Origin: Erwinia sp. E602
Lineage (GTDB): Bacteria > Pseudomonadota > Gammaproteobacteria > Enterobacterales > Enterobacteriaceae
Assembly (NCBI RefSeq): GCF_018141005.1
Contig: NZ_CP046582.1
Location: 3,906,001-3,970,000 of the forward strand
Length of the DNA: 64,000 nucleotides
Direction: 5' to 3'
Shown: positions 1 to 9,081 of the stretch, piece after piece
How positions within the stretch are numbered: the first letter of the stretch is position 1
How the letters are laid out: each line of letters begins with the position of its first letter
Made by a program: the position numbers and the translations under genes
Notes under the pieces: generated by a model
Seen by the model: the letters and a program-made list of their open reading frames with translations, nothing else
The model's database searches: none
What the model was told of the DNA's origin: nothing

Positions 1-1
1 C

Positions 2-235
2 CTCGGGCTGATAATGACGGGATATGCCGGTGCCGCCACCACGGAAGGCAGCGTCAGCGTAACGCTAACGATTACCACGCGTTGCAGCGTGGACGGGAAG
101 AGGCTCAACAGCGCCGTAAACCCGGATATCGCCTGTGGTCAGCAGAGTGACGCGCAGCCGAAAGTCACCCAGACGGTGACGGAGCCGGCTACGGCGTCGC
201 AGGATGAACAGAGATTAGTGACCGTCGAATGGTAG
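2..235 (+). CDS. Small secreted protein, 5' end outside the window (partial)
   Basis: The open frame runs in from the left edge and stops at 233-235. The visible part begins with a hydrophobic stretch ending in Ala-Gly-Ala-Ala, which looks like the end of a Sec signal peptide. About 65 mature residues follow, with two cysteines (in TRCSVDG and IACGQQ), rich in Thr, Val and Gln. An ATG at 14 is possible, but in-frame Leu-Gly-Leu-Ile precede it, so the start is probably upstream. The two-cysteine, beta-rich pattern recalls small pilin-like or YehE-like secreted proteins, but I cannot assign a family. It is convergent with erpA. Confidence 0.5.
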   Translation, partial: LGLIMTGYAGAATTEGSVSVTLTITTRCSVDGKRLNSAVNPDIACGQQSDAQPKVTQTVTEPATASQDEQRLVTVEW

Positions 236-242
236 TGAACAG

Positions 243-265
243 ACCCGGCAGCGGAGCTGCCGGGT
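243..265. terminator. Hairpin between the secreted-protein gene and erpA
   Basis: A 10-bp stem (ACCCGGCAGC pairing with GCTGCCGGGT) closes a 3-nt loop between two convergent genes. There is no U-tract on either strand, so it may act as a bidirectional 3'-end hairpin rather than a classic intrinsic terminator. Confidence 0.5.
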
Positions 266-274
266 TATGTCACA

Positions 275-619
275 TCAGATACTGAAGGAAGAACCACAGC
301 CGCAGGTGGTTTTAGCATTCGGGTTAGTGACCACAAAGCGTGACCCTTCCAGCCCCTCGGTGTAGTCCACCGAACCGCCCACCAGATACTGCAGGCTCAT
401 CGGATCCACCACCAGCGCCACGCCCGCTTTCTCAATGGTCATGTCGCCATCGTTAATTTTGTCGTCAAAGGTAAACCCGTACTGGAAACCGCTGCAACCG
501 CCACCGGTGATATAAACGCGCAGTTTCAGATCCGGATTGTCTTCATCCGAAATCAGGTTTTTGACCTTGCTGGCCGCTGCTTCGGTAAATTGCAGAGGCA
601 GTGCTACTTCATCGCTCAT
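275..619 (-). CDS. erpA: Iron-sulfur cluster insertion protein ErpA
   Basis: A-type carrier that delivers [4Fe-4S] and [2Fe-2S] clusters to apoproteins such as IspG/IspH and respiratory enzymes in the cytosol. The 114 residues match the E. coli length. The three family cysteines are visible: one in [10 protein letters not shown] (about residue 42) and the pair in the C-terminal [10 protein letters not shown] start at the internal ATG (MSDEV) rather than the ATG 21 bases upstream because a GGAG ribosome site sits just before it and the E. coli protein begins there. The gene is divergent from hemL. The clcA gene that separates erpA and hemL in E. coli is absent. Confidence 0.97.
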   Translation of the reverse strand: MSDEVALPLQFTEAAASKVKNLISDEDNPDLKLRVYITGGGCSGFQYGFTFDDKINDGDMTIEKAGVALVVDPMSLQYLVGGSVDYTEGLEGSRFVVTNPNAKTTCGCGSSFSI

Positions 620-896
620 CAGAAATACTCCACTGTGCATGCAGGCCAGATGCCTGCCAGGTCATTATTCGACCATTGTTTGCGCTATTATCTTATACCC
701 AGGTATCGCAAGCAAGCGCAGGCTGTACCCGCCTGTGCGGTGGTAGCGATCAATGCCACCACGACCAGGCGCTTTGGCGCTGTAAACGCACGCAATCCCG
801 GGCAGTTAAGGCGATGCGTAAGCCACGGCCTTTGGAATCGCTGCCATGTTCCCTTAGAATAGCCGGGTTTTTTTATGAATGATCAGGAGCCGTCAC

Positions 897-2177
897 ATGA
901 GTAAGTCTGAAAACCTGTACGCTCAGGCGCAGCAGTTAATTCCCGGTGGCGTAAATTCGCCGGTGCGAGCCTTTACCGGCGTTGGCGGCGTGCCGCTGTT
1001 TATCGAGCGTGCCAACGGCGCTTACCTGTATGATGCGGACGGCAAAGCCTACGTTGACTACGTCGGTTCCTGGGGGCCGATGGTGCTGGGCCACAACCAC
1101 CCGGCGATCCGCAACGCGGTGATTGAAGCGGCCGAACGCGGCCTGAGCTTCGGCGCGCCGACCGAGATGGAAGTAAAAATGGCCGCGCTGGTCACCGAAC
1201 TGGTGCCGACAATGGACATGGTGCGGATGGTCAACTCCGGCACCGAAGCCACCATGAGCGCCATTCGCCTGGCGCGCGGCTTTACCGGTCGCGACAAAAT
1301 TATCAAATTCGAAGGCTGCTACCACGGCCACGCCGACTGTCTGCTGGTGAAAGCCGGCTCCGGCGCGCTGACCCTCGGCCAGCCCAACTCTCCGGGCGTA
1401 CCGGCGGATTTCGCTAAGCACACTCTGACCTGCACCTATAACGATCTGACCAGCGTCCGTGCGGCCTTTGAACAGTACCCGCAGGAGATCGCCTGCATCA
1501 TCGTTGAGCCGGTGGCCGGTAATATGAACTGCATCCCGCCGCTGCCGGACTTCCTGCCGGGCCTGCGCGCGCTGTGCGACGAGTTTGGCGCGCTGCTGAT
1601 CATCGACGAAGTGATGACCGGCTTCCGCGTGGCGCTGGCCGGTGCTCAGGCACACTACGGCGTGAAACCGGACCTGACCTGCCTGGGTAAAATCATCGGC
1701 GGCGGCATGCCGGTGGGAGCCTTCGGCGGCCGCCGCGAGGTGATGAACGCGCTGGCACCGACCGGACCGGTCTACCAGGCCGGTACGCTGTCCGGTAACC
1801 CGATCGCCATGGCGGCCGGCTTCGCCTGCCTGAGCGAAATCGCCAAACCCGGCAGCCACCAGACCCTGACCGAACTAACCACCCTGCTGGCAGAAGGCCT
1901 GCTGGCGGCGGCACAGGAAGAAAACATCCCGCTGGTGGTTAACCACGTCGGCGGCATGTTTGGCCTGTTCTTCACCGACGCGGAGACGGTCACCAGCTAC
2001 GCCGACGTGACAAAGTGCGACGTGGAACGCTTTAAGCGTTTCTTCCACCTGATGCTGGAAGAAGGTATCTACCTTGCACCGTCCGCCTATGAGGCCGGCT
2101 TTATGTCGCTGGCGCACAGCCACGACGACATCCAGCGCACGGTAGACGCCGCCCGCCGCAGCTTCGCGCAGCTGTAA
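897..2177 (+). CDS. hemL: Glutamate-1-semialdehyde 2,1-aminomutase HemL
   Basis: PLP-dependent cytosolic enzyme converting glutamate-1-semialdehyde to 5-aminolevulinate, the C5-route entry to haem and sirohaem. The protein has 426 residues, the same as E. coli. Visible are the N-terminal [11 protein letters not shown], the [13 protein letters not shown] helix, the [10 protein letters not shown] motif with the PLP-contacting Asp, and the Schiff-base lysine in CLGKIIGGG (about residue 265). The start is the ATG of MSKSENLY, preceded by AGGAG at good spacing; an in-frame upstream start at 879 lacks this support. It is a single gene followed by a repeat-rich intergenic region. Confidence 0.98.
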   Translation: MSKSENLYAQAQQLIPGGVNSPVRAFTGVGGVPLFIERANGAYLYDADGKAYVDYVGSWGPMVLGHNHPAIRNAVIEAAERGLSFGAPTEMEVKMAALVTELVPTMDMVRMVNSGTEATMSAIRLARGFTGRDKIIKFEGCYHGHADCLLVKAGSGALTLGQPNSPGVPADFAKHTLTCTYNDLTSVRAAFEQYPQEIACIIVEPVAGNMNCIPPLPDFLPGLRALCDEFGALLIIDEVMTGFRVALAGAQAHYGVKPDLTCLGKIIGGGMPVGAFGGRREVMNALAPTGPVYQAGTLSGNPIAMAAGFACLSEIAKPGSHQTLTELTTLLAEGLLAAAQEENIPLVVNHVGGMFGLFFTDAETVTSYADVTKCDVERFKRFFHLMLEEGIYLAPSAYEAGFMSLAHSHDDIQRTVDAARRSFAQL

Positions 2178-2250
2178 TAAAATCGCAGAAGGCCCGGGTG
2201 CCCGAGGTATCGGGTCTGTGTCGCCTGCTGAAGTCGCTGTGGACTCCGAT

Positions 2251-2370
2251 GCCCGGCGTATCGGGTCTGTCCGGAACGCGGACACGCTATGAACACGTCC
2301 GTGTGCGCTCGGCAGCGCCCATCCCTGGGCGCTGACGGTCCGCTTATCCGGACAGACCCGATTGCCCGAA
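2251..2370 (-). repeat. Family A palindromic intergenic repeat, copy 1
   Basis: A perfect 16-bp inverted repeat (2260-2275 and 2347-2362, ATCGGGTCTGTCCGGA and its complement) encloses a second pair (GCGGAC 2278-2283 with GTCCGC 2338-2343). An inner 7-bp hairpin lies at 2314-2333 (AGCGCCC, 6-nt loop, GGGCGCT). Read on the minus strand the loop is AGGGAT. The homologous copy at about 24957-25077 keeps the architecture with compensatory stem changes. Confidence 0.75.
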
Positions 2371-2496
2371 CTTTCTGGCGTCGCTGCCTGAGCCCGTCGA
2401 TCACCGAAACACAGATGATGACACCTGCAGATAACGAAAAGCGACGGGAGCCGTGCGCAGCGTTCTTCCTGCAGGCGACTCAGAAAGTCAAGCGAT

Positions 2497-2911
2497 GGGA
2501 GCCTGTACACGGAGCAAAGCATCGCGGGCCAGGGATGGCCCGTGCTGAGCTGTCAGGGATGACGTTTTTTGCGTCTTTGCGCAGTGTACAGGCTCCCTGA
2601 GCTGGCCCCCCAGTTAACAGGCGACCAGCAGGCAACTCTGAACGTGAAGCGATGGGAGCCTGTACACGGAGCAAAGCATCGCGGGCCAGGGAGGGCCCGC
2701 GCTGAGCTGTCATGGATGACGTTTTTTGCGTCTTTGCGCAGTGTACAGGCTCCCTGAGCTGGCCCCCCAGTTAACAGGCGACCAGCAGGCAACTCTGAAC
2801 GTGAAGCGATGGGAGCCTGTACACGGAGCAAAGCATCGCGGGCCAGGGAGGGCCCGCGCTGAGCTGTCATGGATGACGTTTTTTGCGTCTTTGCGCAGTG
2901 TACAGGCTCCC
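2497..2911 (+). repeat. Three tandem copies of family B palindromic element (period 157 bp)
   Basis: Units lie at 2497-2597, 2654-2754 and 2811-2911, each 101 bp. A spacer of about 56 bp (2598-2653, 2755-2810) is part of the repeated unit. Each unit is bounded by an exact 14-bp inverted repeat, GGGAGCCTGTACAC and its complement, which extends to 21 of 23 matching bases. Inside is a 7-bp hairpin GCGGGCC/GGCCC(G) with loop AGGGAT (unit 1) or AGGGAG (units 2 and 3), then a GTCA/TGAC mini-hairpin. Units 2 and 3 look identical; unit 1 differs at a few positions. Broken copies occur at 24797-25163. Confidence 0.85.
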
Positions 2912-2954
2912 TGAGCCAGCCCCCCAAGCCAACAGGCGACCTGCAGATGACACC

Positions 2955-4934
2955 TCAGCTTCTTCGCAGCAGATAAACAAAGTACGGCGCACCGATAAAG
3001 GTCGCCAGCAGACCGGCCGGGATCTGATCCGGGAAGGCCAGCATCCGTCCGCACCAGTCCGCCGCCAGCATCAACCCGCCGCCCAACAGCCCCGCCATCA
3101 CCTGCTGCGGCAGCGTCCTGCGGAAGCCAAGCATGCGCGCAATATGCGGTGCCATCAGGCCGACAAAGCTCAGCGGGCCGATGGTCAGCGTCGCGGCGGC
3201 GGTCAGCGTCGCCGCCAGCAGCAGCAGCGCCAGCCGCGTGGGCGTCAGCGCCATGCCCACCGCCCGCGAGGTGGCCCCGCCCAGCGGCAGAATGGTCAGC
3301 CAGCGGCGGCACAGCGGCACCAGCGCCAGAAGTACCAGCGCAATAACCAGCGTACGTCTGGCCTGCAGGGCATCCACGTTGTAGGTCGAACCGGACATCC
3401 AGCTCAGCAGGCTGCCCATACGCGGATCGCCGCTGGCCAGCAGCAGCATGGTCACCGTGGCGAAGGCGGTACTCAGCCCCACCCCGGCCAGCAGCATCCG
3501 TTCCGGCGAAAACCCGCCCCGCCCGGCCGCAAAGAGAATAATCAGCAGCGTCAGCAGCGCACCGAGGCTGGCCGCCGGCAGCAGCCAGCCGTAAGCGTCA
3601 CCGGGCACGATAAACAGCATAATCACCACGCCAAACGCCGCACCGGAGCTGATGCCCAGCACTTCCGGGCTGGCCATCGGGTTGCCGGTCAGCCGCTGCA
3701 TCACGCAGCCCGCCACCCCGAGCATCATCCCGGTAGCCAGCGCGGCAACGGTGCGCGGCATACGCCACGGCTGCAGCTGCTGCCACAGCTCGCCGCTGGC
3801 CCACACCCAGCCCCCGGCGTTGCGCCCAAAGCTCAGCGCCACCGCAATCATCAGCAGCAGCACGCCGCCGCCCAGCAGCGCCCACAGCCAGATGCGCTGG
3901 CGTTCCACCGGCACCACGTCACCGGCGTTCAGGGCCGGCGGCACCGGGCCGGTGCGCAGGCGCGGCAGCAGCCACAGCAGCAGCGGCGCGCCAATCACCG
4001 CCGTCACCGTGCCGGTGGAGATCTCACCGAGCAGGCTGGCCAGCCACAGCACGCCCTGATCGGCCAGCCACAGCAGCAGCGCGCCGAGCAGCGGTGCCAC
4101 CAGCAGACGGCTGCCGAGGCGGCGCACGCCGATCATCTTCGCCAGCAGCGGTGCAAACAGGCCGATAAAGCCGATAATCCCGGCGGCGTTAACCAGCGAG
4201 GCGCTGAGCAGGATCGCCAGCGTCAGCACGCCGATCCTGGCAAACGAGATCGCCAGCCCGAGGTTTTTCGCCACGCCGTCATCCAGCCCCATCAGCGTCA
4301 TCGGCCGCAGCAACAGCAGCACCAGCAGCGCGCCCGCCAGCAGGCGCGGCCAGATAAACTCAACGTTGCTCCAGTCCATCTGGTTCAGCGAACCGGTGCT
4401 CCACAGGAACATATTCTGCAGCTGGTCATGGTTGAAGATGGCGAAGATCTGGTTGGCGGCACCGCAGTACAGCGACACCACCAGCCCGGCAAGGATCAGC
4501 GTCACCGGCGACATGCGTTTACCCCACGCCACGCCAAACACCACCATCCCCACCACCACCGCGCCGATCAGCGCCGCCAGCTGCTGGGTCAGCAGACCGC
4601 CCGGCAGGCTCCACAGCGTGACGATGGTGATGCCCAGCTGTGCGCCGCTGGCCACCCCCAGCGTGGCCGGTTCGGCCAGCGGGTTACGCAGCACCTGCTG
4701 GAACAGCAGGCCGACCAGGCCCAGCCCGGCCCCGACCAGCAGCGACAGCGACAGCCGCGGCAGCAGGCTGTAGTGAAACACCATCTGCGCAATGCTGCCG
4801 CTGTCCGGCGCGGCCAGCGCGGTCAGCCACTGCGCGGCGGGCAGCTGATGACCGAGGTTGACCCACGTCAGCGTCAGCGCCATCAGCAACAGCGCCACCG
4901 GTAGCAGCACCGCTAAACGACTCCGTTCGATCAT
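2955..4934 (-). CDS. fhuB: Ferric hydroxamate ABC transporter permease FhuB
   Basis: Inner-membrane permease of the ferrichrome/hydroxamate importer. It is a natural fusion of two BtuC-like halves, each with about ten membrane segments. Length is 659 residues (E. coli 660). Each half has the FecCD-type glycine-rich loop that contacts the ATPase: QVLRNPLAEPATLGVASGA in half 1 and QRLTGNPMASPEVLGISSG in half 2. The ATG overlaps the fhuD stop (ATGA), and GGAGG lies upstream, indicating translational coupling. It is the last gene of the fhuACDB unit on the minus strand. Confidence 0.97.
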   Translation of the reverse strand: MIERSRLAVLLPVALLLMALTLTWVNLGHQLPAAQWLTALAAPDSGSIAQMVFHYSLLPRLSLSLLVGAGLGLVGLLFQQVLRNPLAEPATLGVASGAQLGITIVTLWSLPGGLLTQQLAALIGAVVVGMVVFGVAWGKRMSPVTLILAGLVVSLYCGAANQIFAIFNHDQLQNMFLWSTGSLNQMDWSNVEFIWPRLLAGALLVLLLLRPMTLMGLDDGVAKNLGLAISFARIGVLTLAILLSASLVNAAGIIGFIGLFAPLLAKMIGVRRLGSRLLVAPLLGALLLWLADQGVLWLASLLGEISTGTVTAVIGAPLLLWLLPRLRTGPVPPALNAGDVVPVERQRIWLWALLGGGVLLLMIAVALSFGRNAGGWVWASGELWQQLQPWRMPRTVAALATGMMLGVAGCVMQRLTGNPMASPEVLGISSGAAFGVVIMLFIVPGDAYGWLLPAASLGALLTLLIILFAAGRGGFSPERMLLAGVGLSTAFATVTMLLLASGDPRMGSLLSWMSGSTYNVDALQARRTLVIALVLLALVPLCRRWLTILPLGGATSRAVGMALTPTRLALLLLAATLTAAATLTIGPLSFVGLMAPHIARMLGFRRTLPQQVMAGLLGGGLMLAADWCGRMLAFPDQIPAGLLATFIGAPYFVYLLRRS

Positions 4935-5824
4935 GCTGCCTCCAGCGCGTGTTCAAGGCTGTACACCAGCTGCATGGCCGACAGCGTCGCGCCGTAGAAC
5001 CAGACGCGCGGCATCGTTTTGAACCGCCCTTCGCGGACAAACGCGAACGACTGCCACAGCGGCGTGGCAAACACCTGCTGCTCGATGGTGGTATTGCCGT
5101 GGCCGTAGCAGATCACGTCAACGTCGCGGAACGCCGCCAGCCGTTCAATGCCGATCACCGCGCTGCCCCAGAAGGAGCTCTCGCCCTGCCAGGCGTTCTG
5201 CAGCCCCAGCTCGTCCAGCACCTCCTGGAACAGGCCGTTGGCGGTAAACACGATAGCGTGACGGGTATCGAGGATCGACATCAGCAGCAGCGGACGACGC
5301 GCGCGCGCGTGCAGCCGCACCTTCGCGGCCGCCAGCAGCGCCGCCAGCTCGCTGAGATGAGCCTGCGCCTGCGCCTCGCGGCCGATGCGTTGCGCCAGCG
5401 TCACCAGCGAGCGGCGGGCGTTGCTGAGCGGTTTGCCCTTTCCGTCGTTAAAGCTGAAGCCCATCCACGGCGCGATGCGCTGGAAACCGGTCGGTGCCGG
5501 GCCGTAGCCTTCCGAATAGATAATCAGCGAAGGTTTCATCTGGGTGATCAGTTCAAGGTTGGGTTCGGTACGCAGGCCCACGTCCACCACGTCCGGCGGC
5601 AGTTTGGGTTCACCGACCCAGTCCCGGTAACCGTGCAGCTCGGCGGCACCGATCGGCATCACGCCCAGCGCAAGCAACAGCTCCAGCGGCAGCCACTCAA
5701 TGGCAATCACGCGGTGAGCATCCACCTGAGGTTCCGCCGCAAGTGCAAATTTCATCAGCAGCGGCGAACAGGCCAGTGCCGCCAGCAGGCGGCGTCGGGT
5801 TAATTGCGGGTTCACAGCACTCAT
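4931..5824 (-). CDS. fhuD: Ferric hydroxamate periplasmic binding protein FhuD
   Basis: Periplasmic receptor passing ferric hydroxamates from FhuA to FhuBC. It has 297 residues with a class III (BtuF-like) binding-protein fold. The N-terminus carries a twin-arginine motif (TRRRLLAAL) and a hydrophobic core ending at ALA-AEP, so export is probably through Tat. Mature landmarks include RVIAIEWLPLELLLALGV and EPNLELITQMKPSLII. The stop overlaps the fhuB start by 4 bases, and the start lies 2 bases after the fhuC stop. Confidence 0.95.
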   Translation of the reverse strand: MSAVNPQLTRRRLLAALACSPLLMKFALAAEPQVDAHRVIAIEWLPLELLLALGVMPIGAAELHGYRDWVGEPKLPPDVVDVGLRTEPNLELITQMKPSLIIYSEGYGPAPTGFQRIAPWMGFSFNDGKGKPLSNARRSLVTLAQRIGREAQAQAHLSELAALLAAAKVRLHARARRPLLLMSILDTRHAIVFTANGLFQEVLDELGLQNAWQGESSFWGSAVIGIERLAAFRDVDVICYGHGNTTIEQQVFATPLWQSFAFVREGRFKTMPRVWFYGATLSAMQLVYSLEHALEAA

Positions 5825-5826
5825 CC

Positions 5827-6621
5827 TCAGTAGACAAAACTCACCGGGGCACCGCCCTGCGGGTGCGGTAAAATCCCCATCGGAATGCCGTAAATTTTCT
5901 CCAGCACGTCGCCGCGCATAATGGCTTCCGGCGCGCCCTGGGCAATCATCTCACCGCCGCGCAGCGCCACCAGATGATCGCAGTAGCGTGCCGCCATATT
6001 GATATCGTGCAGCACCGCAATTACCGTCAGGCCGCGCTGGTGGCTGAGCCGCTGGATCAGCGCCAGCACGTCCACCTGGTGGGCGATATCCAGCGCCGAG
6101 GTCGGCTCATCCAGCAGCAGGCAGCGGCTGTTCTGCGCCACCAGCATCGCGATCCAGGCGCGCTGCCGCTCGCCGCCGGAGAGGCTGTCCACCAGCCGCT
6201 GGGCAAAGGGTTTCAGGCCCACCAGCGCAATCGCCTCGTCCACCCGCTCGCGGTCTTCCACGCCGTAACGCCCCAGCGCACCGTGCCACGGGTAGCGGCC
6301 GATCGCCACCAGCTCGCGTACCGTCATCCCCTCGGCGGCCGGCAGCTGCTGCGGCAGATAGGCCACCTGGCGGGCAAACGCCTTGCTCTGCCAGCCGTCA
6401 ACCGGCTGGTCATTGAGCAGCACCCGCCCGTCGCTGGCCGCATGGTGGCGGCCGAGCATTTTCAGCAGGGTGGATTTGCCGGAGCCGTTATGACCGATCA
6501 GTCCACACACCTTTCCCGCCGGAAAGGTCAGCGACAGCGGATGCAGCAGCGTTCTGCCAGGGACGGTAAAAGAGACGTTATCAAGCGTGAAGGTACTGTC
6601 TGTAGCAGGCTGAGATGACAT
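5827..6621 (-). CDS. fhuC: Ferric hydroxamate ABC transporter ATPase FhuC
   Basis: Cytosolic ATP-binding subunit that powers FhuB. In its 264 residues are the Walker A GHNGSGKST (43-51), a Q-loop (YLPQQLPAAEGMTV), the signature LSGGERQRAW, Walker B CLLLDEPTSALD and the switch His in VLHDINMAARY. It follows fhuA on the minus strand after 51 bases that contain a GC-rich hairpin, which may lower transcription from the receptor gene into the transporter genes. Confidence 0.97.
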   Translation of the reverse strand: MSSQPATDSTFTLDNVSFTVPGRTLLHPLSLTFPAGKVCGLIGHNGSGKSTLLKMLGRHHAASDGRVLLNDQPVDGWQSKAFARQVAYLPQQLPAAEGMTVRELVAIGRYPWHGALGRYGVEDRERVDEAIALVGLKPFAQRLVDSLSGGERQRAWIAMLVAQNSRCLLLDEPTSALDIAHQVDVLALIQRLSHQRGLTVIAVLHDINMAARYCDHLVALRGGEMIAQGAPEAIMRGDVLEKIYGIPMGILPHPQGGAPVSFVY

Positions 6622-6639
6622 AGCGTTCTTCTGATTTGG

Positions 6640-6664
6640 CGGGCGCGGCCTGATGCCGCGCCCG
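6640..6664 (-). terminator. Hairpin in the fhuA-fhuC gap (attenuator-like)
   Basis: A 10-bp GC-rich stem (CGGGCGCGGC with GCCGCGCCCG) closes a 5-nt loop, with no U-run after it. As it lies inside the fhuA-fhuCDB unit it more likely stabilises the receptor mRNA end or gives partial termination. Confidence 0.45.
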
Positions 6665-6672
6665 GTTAACGA

Positions 6673-8895
6673 TTAAAAACGGAAGGTGGCGGTACCGGTG
6701 ATGCTGCGCTCCGCGCCCCAGTAGCAGGCATAGTCCTGGTAGCAGCTGGCAACGTATTCGCGGTCAAGCAGATTGCTGACGTTAACACCGACAGACGAGC
6801 CTGGCAGGCCAAAGCGAGCCAGATCGTATTTCACCGTTGCATCTACCGTGGTGTACGGTGCAACGGTGAACTCACGGTTGTACTGGCTACCCGTGGTGTA
6901 ACGACCAACACTTTCCCCAACATACCGGGCACCTGCACCCACGGTGAGGCCACTGAGTGCCGTTTCAGTGAAGGTATAGTCAGCCCACAACGAAGCCATC
7001 TGACGCGGTACCTGCACCGGATGTTGCCCCTGCAGGTTGGTATCATCGGTATATTTCGCATCGGTATAGGTGTAAGACGCCATCAGATTGATGTTCAGAT
7101 TAACCGCTGCTTTGGCTTCCAGCTCCACGCCGCGCGAGCGAATCTCACCGGTCTGAATACTGGCGAAAATATTGTTCGGATCGGTAGTCAGGTTCTTACT
7201 TTTGGTCAGTTCATACAGCGCCGCCGTCAGCACAACCGGGCGGTCTTTAGGCACAAACTTAATCCCACCCTCATACTGTTTTGCGCGTGAAGGTGCAAAC
7301 GCCTTGCCGTCACCGGATTTACCCGCCGTCGGGATAAAGGATTCGCTGTAGCTGAAGTAAGGTGCAATACCGTTATCAAAGACGTAGTTAATACCACCGC
7401 GCCAGGTGAATGCCTGATCGTTACGTTTATCCAGCGGATCAACCCCGCTGGCGGCGATGCGATTATAGACTGAGGTCATCGCGTAGTCGTAACGGCCGCC
7501 CAGCGTCAGCACCCAGCGGTTCCACTCCAGCTGATCCTGCGCGTACAAACCGGTCTGCTGCTGTTTATTCACCGCATTATTGGGGTAGTTGGTGGTGTAG
7601 CTTTCATTGCCATACTGCGGGTTCAGCAGATCCAGCGGCGCGGCCAGGCCGTAACCGAATTTAGCGTTTACATCATTGCGGTTACGCTGGAAATCCACAC
7701 CGAGCAGCAACGTATGGTCAACATCGCCAGTGGCGAATTTTGCCTGTGCCTGCGTATCCACTGCAAAATTGGTCATCTCTTCCTGAGACAGCGCAATCGA
7801 GCGGTTAAGTGTTGTGGTGCCCGCTATCAGCCCTACACCATAGATACTACGGTAATCAGTGTTGACCTTCGCCAGGCGCAGGTTCTGATGGAACGACCAG
7901 GTCTCATCAAACTTATGATCGAGGCTGTAGCCGACCATCTGCTGCTTGCGGGCGATACCGTTATAGTTGGCTTCACCATCATCAAAGTTAGTTGGCAACT
8001 TATGCTGACTGCCTGCTGCGTCTGTCAGCGGAACGACCGTTCCTTCACGCGGCAGCCAGCCGTAATAGCCGGTTTCCGGTTCGTTCTGGAAGTAGCTCAG
8101 GAAGGTGAAGTGAGTATCGGCATTGGGCTGCCAGCTGAACGATGGTGCGATGGTGTAGCGCTTCTCTTTACTTTTGACCTGCTGCGTATCGGCACTGCGC
8201 GCCAGCCCGGTCAGGCGATAAGAAAATTCGTTGCTGTCATCCAGCGCACCGCCAAAGTCAAATCCGGTGGAGTAGAGATTGTGCGTGCCCATCTGGAACT
8301 GCACTTCACGCAGCGTTTCGGTGGTCGGACGCTTGCTGACCATCGCCACCACGCCGCCCGGGCTGCTTTTGCCGTACAGCACAGAGGCCGGGCCACGCAG
8401 AAGCTCCACACGCTCGAGGAAGTAAGGATCTATGGCGAATTCTGAATAGTAGTCGGATGACAAACGTAAGCCGTCAAGATACTGATTCGTATTCGTCTCA
8501 CTAAACCCACGGATCGCCAGCGCATCAATCACGTTGGATGAACCACGGTTGCCGACCATCACGCCTGGCGTATAGCCCAGCGCCTCTTTCACCGACTGCG
8601 GCTGGCGCAGTTCAATCTCCTGGCGGGTAACGATCGACACCGACTGCGGGGTCTTCTCAATGGCGGTATCGGTTTTGCTGCCGGTGGCGCTCTGTCTGGC
8701 AGCGATGGTCGCGGCCGGGCCCCATGCGCTTTCCTGCGCTTCGCCGTTCGCCTGTGCGCTAACGGTCAGAGTCTGTTCTTCTGCCGCCACGCTGCTGCCG
8801 ATTCCGCTCAGGGAAAGGGCAACAAAGACCGCCAGCTGACGCTTGCGGGTGTTAACGGTTCGGGTACTGGAAAGTTTGCTGCGCATAGTCGCCAT
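6673..8895 (-). CDS. fhuA: TonB-dependent ferrichrome receptor FhuA
   Basis: Outer-membrane receptor of the ferrichrome type with 740 residues: signal peptide to about residue 38, TonB-box-like QTLTVSA, plug domain (AWGPAATIAARQS through VLYGKSSPGGV), 22-strand barrel, and terminal Phe (TATFRF) for BAM recognition. The C-terminal cysteine pair (SCYQDYACYWG) matches E. coli FhuA. The long loop 4 of E. coli FhuA, with its disulfide and the T1/T5/phi80 phage site, is shortened here and has no cysteines. Its position directly before fhuC marks it as the fhuA orthologue. A Fur-box-like dyad lies about 50 bases upstream. Confidence 0.93.
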   Translation of the reverse strand: MATMRSKLSSTRTVNTRKRQLAVFVALSLSGIGSSVAAEEQTLTVSAQANGEAQESAWGPAATIAARQSATGSKTDTAIEKTPQSVSIVTRQEIELRQPQSVKEALGYTPGVMVGNRGSSNVIDALAIRGFSETNTNQYLDGLRLSSDYYSEFAIDPYFLERVELLRGPASVLYGKSSPGGVVAMVSKRPTTETLREVQFQMGTHNLYSTGFDFGGALDDSNEFSYRLTGLARSADTQQVKSKEKRYTIAPSFSWQPNADTHFTFLSYFQNEPETGYYGWLPREGTVVPLTDAAGSQHKLPTNFDDGEANYNGIARKQQMVGYSLDHKFDETWSFHQNLRLAKVNTDYRSIYGVGLIAGTTTLNRSIALSQEEMTNFAVDTQAQAKFATGDVDHTLLLGVDFQRNRNDVNAKFGYGLAAPLDLLNPQYGNESYTTNYPNNAVNKQQQTGLYAQDQLEWNRWVLTLGGRYDYAMTSVYNRIAASGVDPLDKRNDQAFTWRGGINYVFDNGIAPYFSYSESFIPTAGKSGDGKAFAPSRAKQYEGGIKFVPKDRPVVLTAALYELTKSKNLTTDPNNIFASIQTGEIRSRGVELEAKAAVNLNINLMASYTYTDAKYTDDTNLQGQHPVQVPRQMASLWADYTFTETALSGLTVGAGARYVGESVGRYTTGSQYNREFTVAPYTTVDATVKYDLARFGLPGSSVGVNVSNLLDREYVASCYQDYACYWGAERSITGTATFRF

Positions 8896-8945
8896 CTGAT
8901 GTTCTCTGACAAGGATAAAGTCAACCGGGTGAATGTAAAACGAAA

Positions 8946-8960
8946 CGATAATAATTATTA
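8946..8960 (-). promoter_or_regulatory. Fur-box-like dyad upstream of fhuA
   Basis: The sequence CGATAATAATTATTA matches the 7-1-7 Fur consensus TGATAATnATTATCA at 12 of 14 positions. It lies 51-65 bases upstream of the fhuA start in an AT-rich patch, the expected place for iron repression. Confidence 0.7.
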
Positions 8961-9001
8961 TAACGATTGGATAATATGCGAAAGGGGTTCATTTCTGCAA
9001 G

Positions 9002-9047
9002 AAAAAACCCCTTACCAACACGGCGCTAAGCCTTGTCAGATAAGGGA
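9002..9047 (-). terminator. Probable intrinsic terminator of the upstream fhuA paralogue
   Basis: On the minus strand a CCCTTA/TAAGGG stem encloses a 26-nt loop that itself holds a small GGC/GCC hairpin. Six U residues follow (A-run at 9002-9007 on the plus strand). This would separate the paralogue from fhuA. Confidence 0.5.
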
Positions 9048-9081
9048 TTCCCTGGGGTCTGGCGCTAACTAAATGATTCGA

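Larger units (their letters stand above)
2178..2954. other. Gene-free repeat-rich region between hemL and fhuB
   Basis: The 777 bases hold one long palindromic element (family A, about 2251-2370, minus orientation) and three tandem copies of a second palindromic element (family B, 2497-2911, period 157). Open frames here repeat with the DNA period and have no recognisable products, so I treat the region as non-coding. No tRNA or transposase is visible. Confidence 0.8.

Noticed and set aside
2497..2911. Possible CRISPR array (regular direct repeats)
   Set aside because: The repeated unit is 157 bp including its spacer, the spacers are the same rather than unique, and no cas genes are present.
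2289..2914. Short open frames in the repeat region, including two identical 62-codon frames
   Set aside because: They repeat with the 157-bp DNA period and are explained by the palindromic repeats.
2883..4904. Long plus-strand open frame (673 codons) opposite fhuB
   Set aside because: It is Gln/Arg/His-rich, the typical reverse image of a GC-rich membrane-protein gene. fhuB on the other strand has full family similarity, a ribosome site and operon overlaps.
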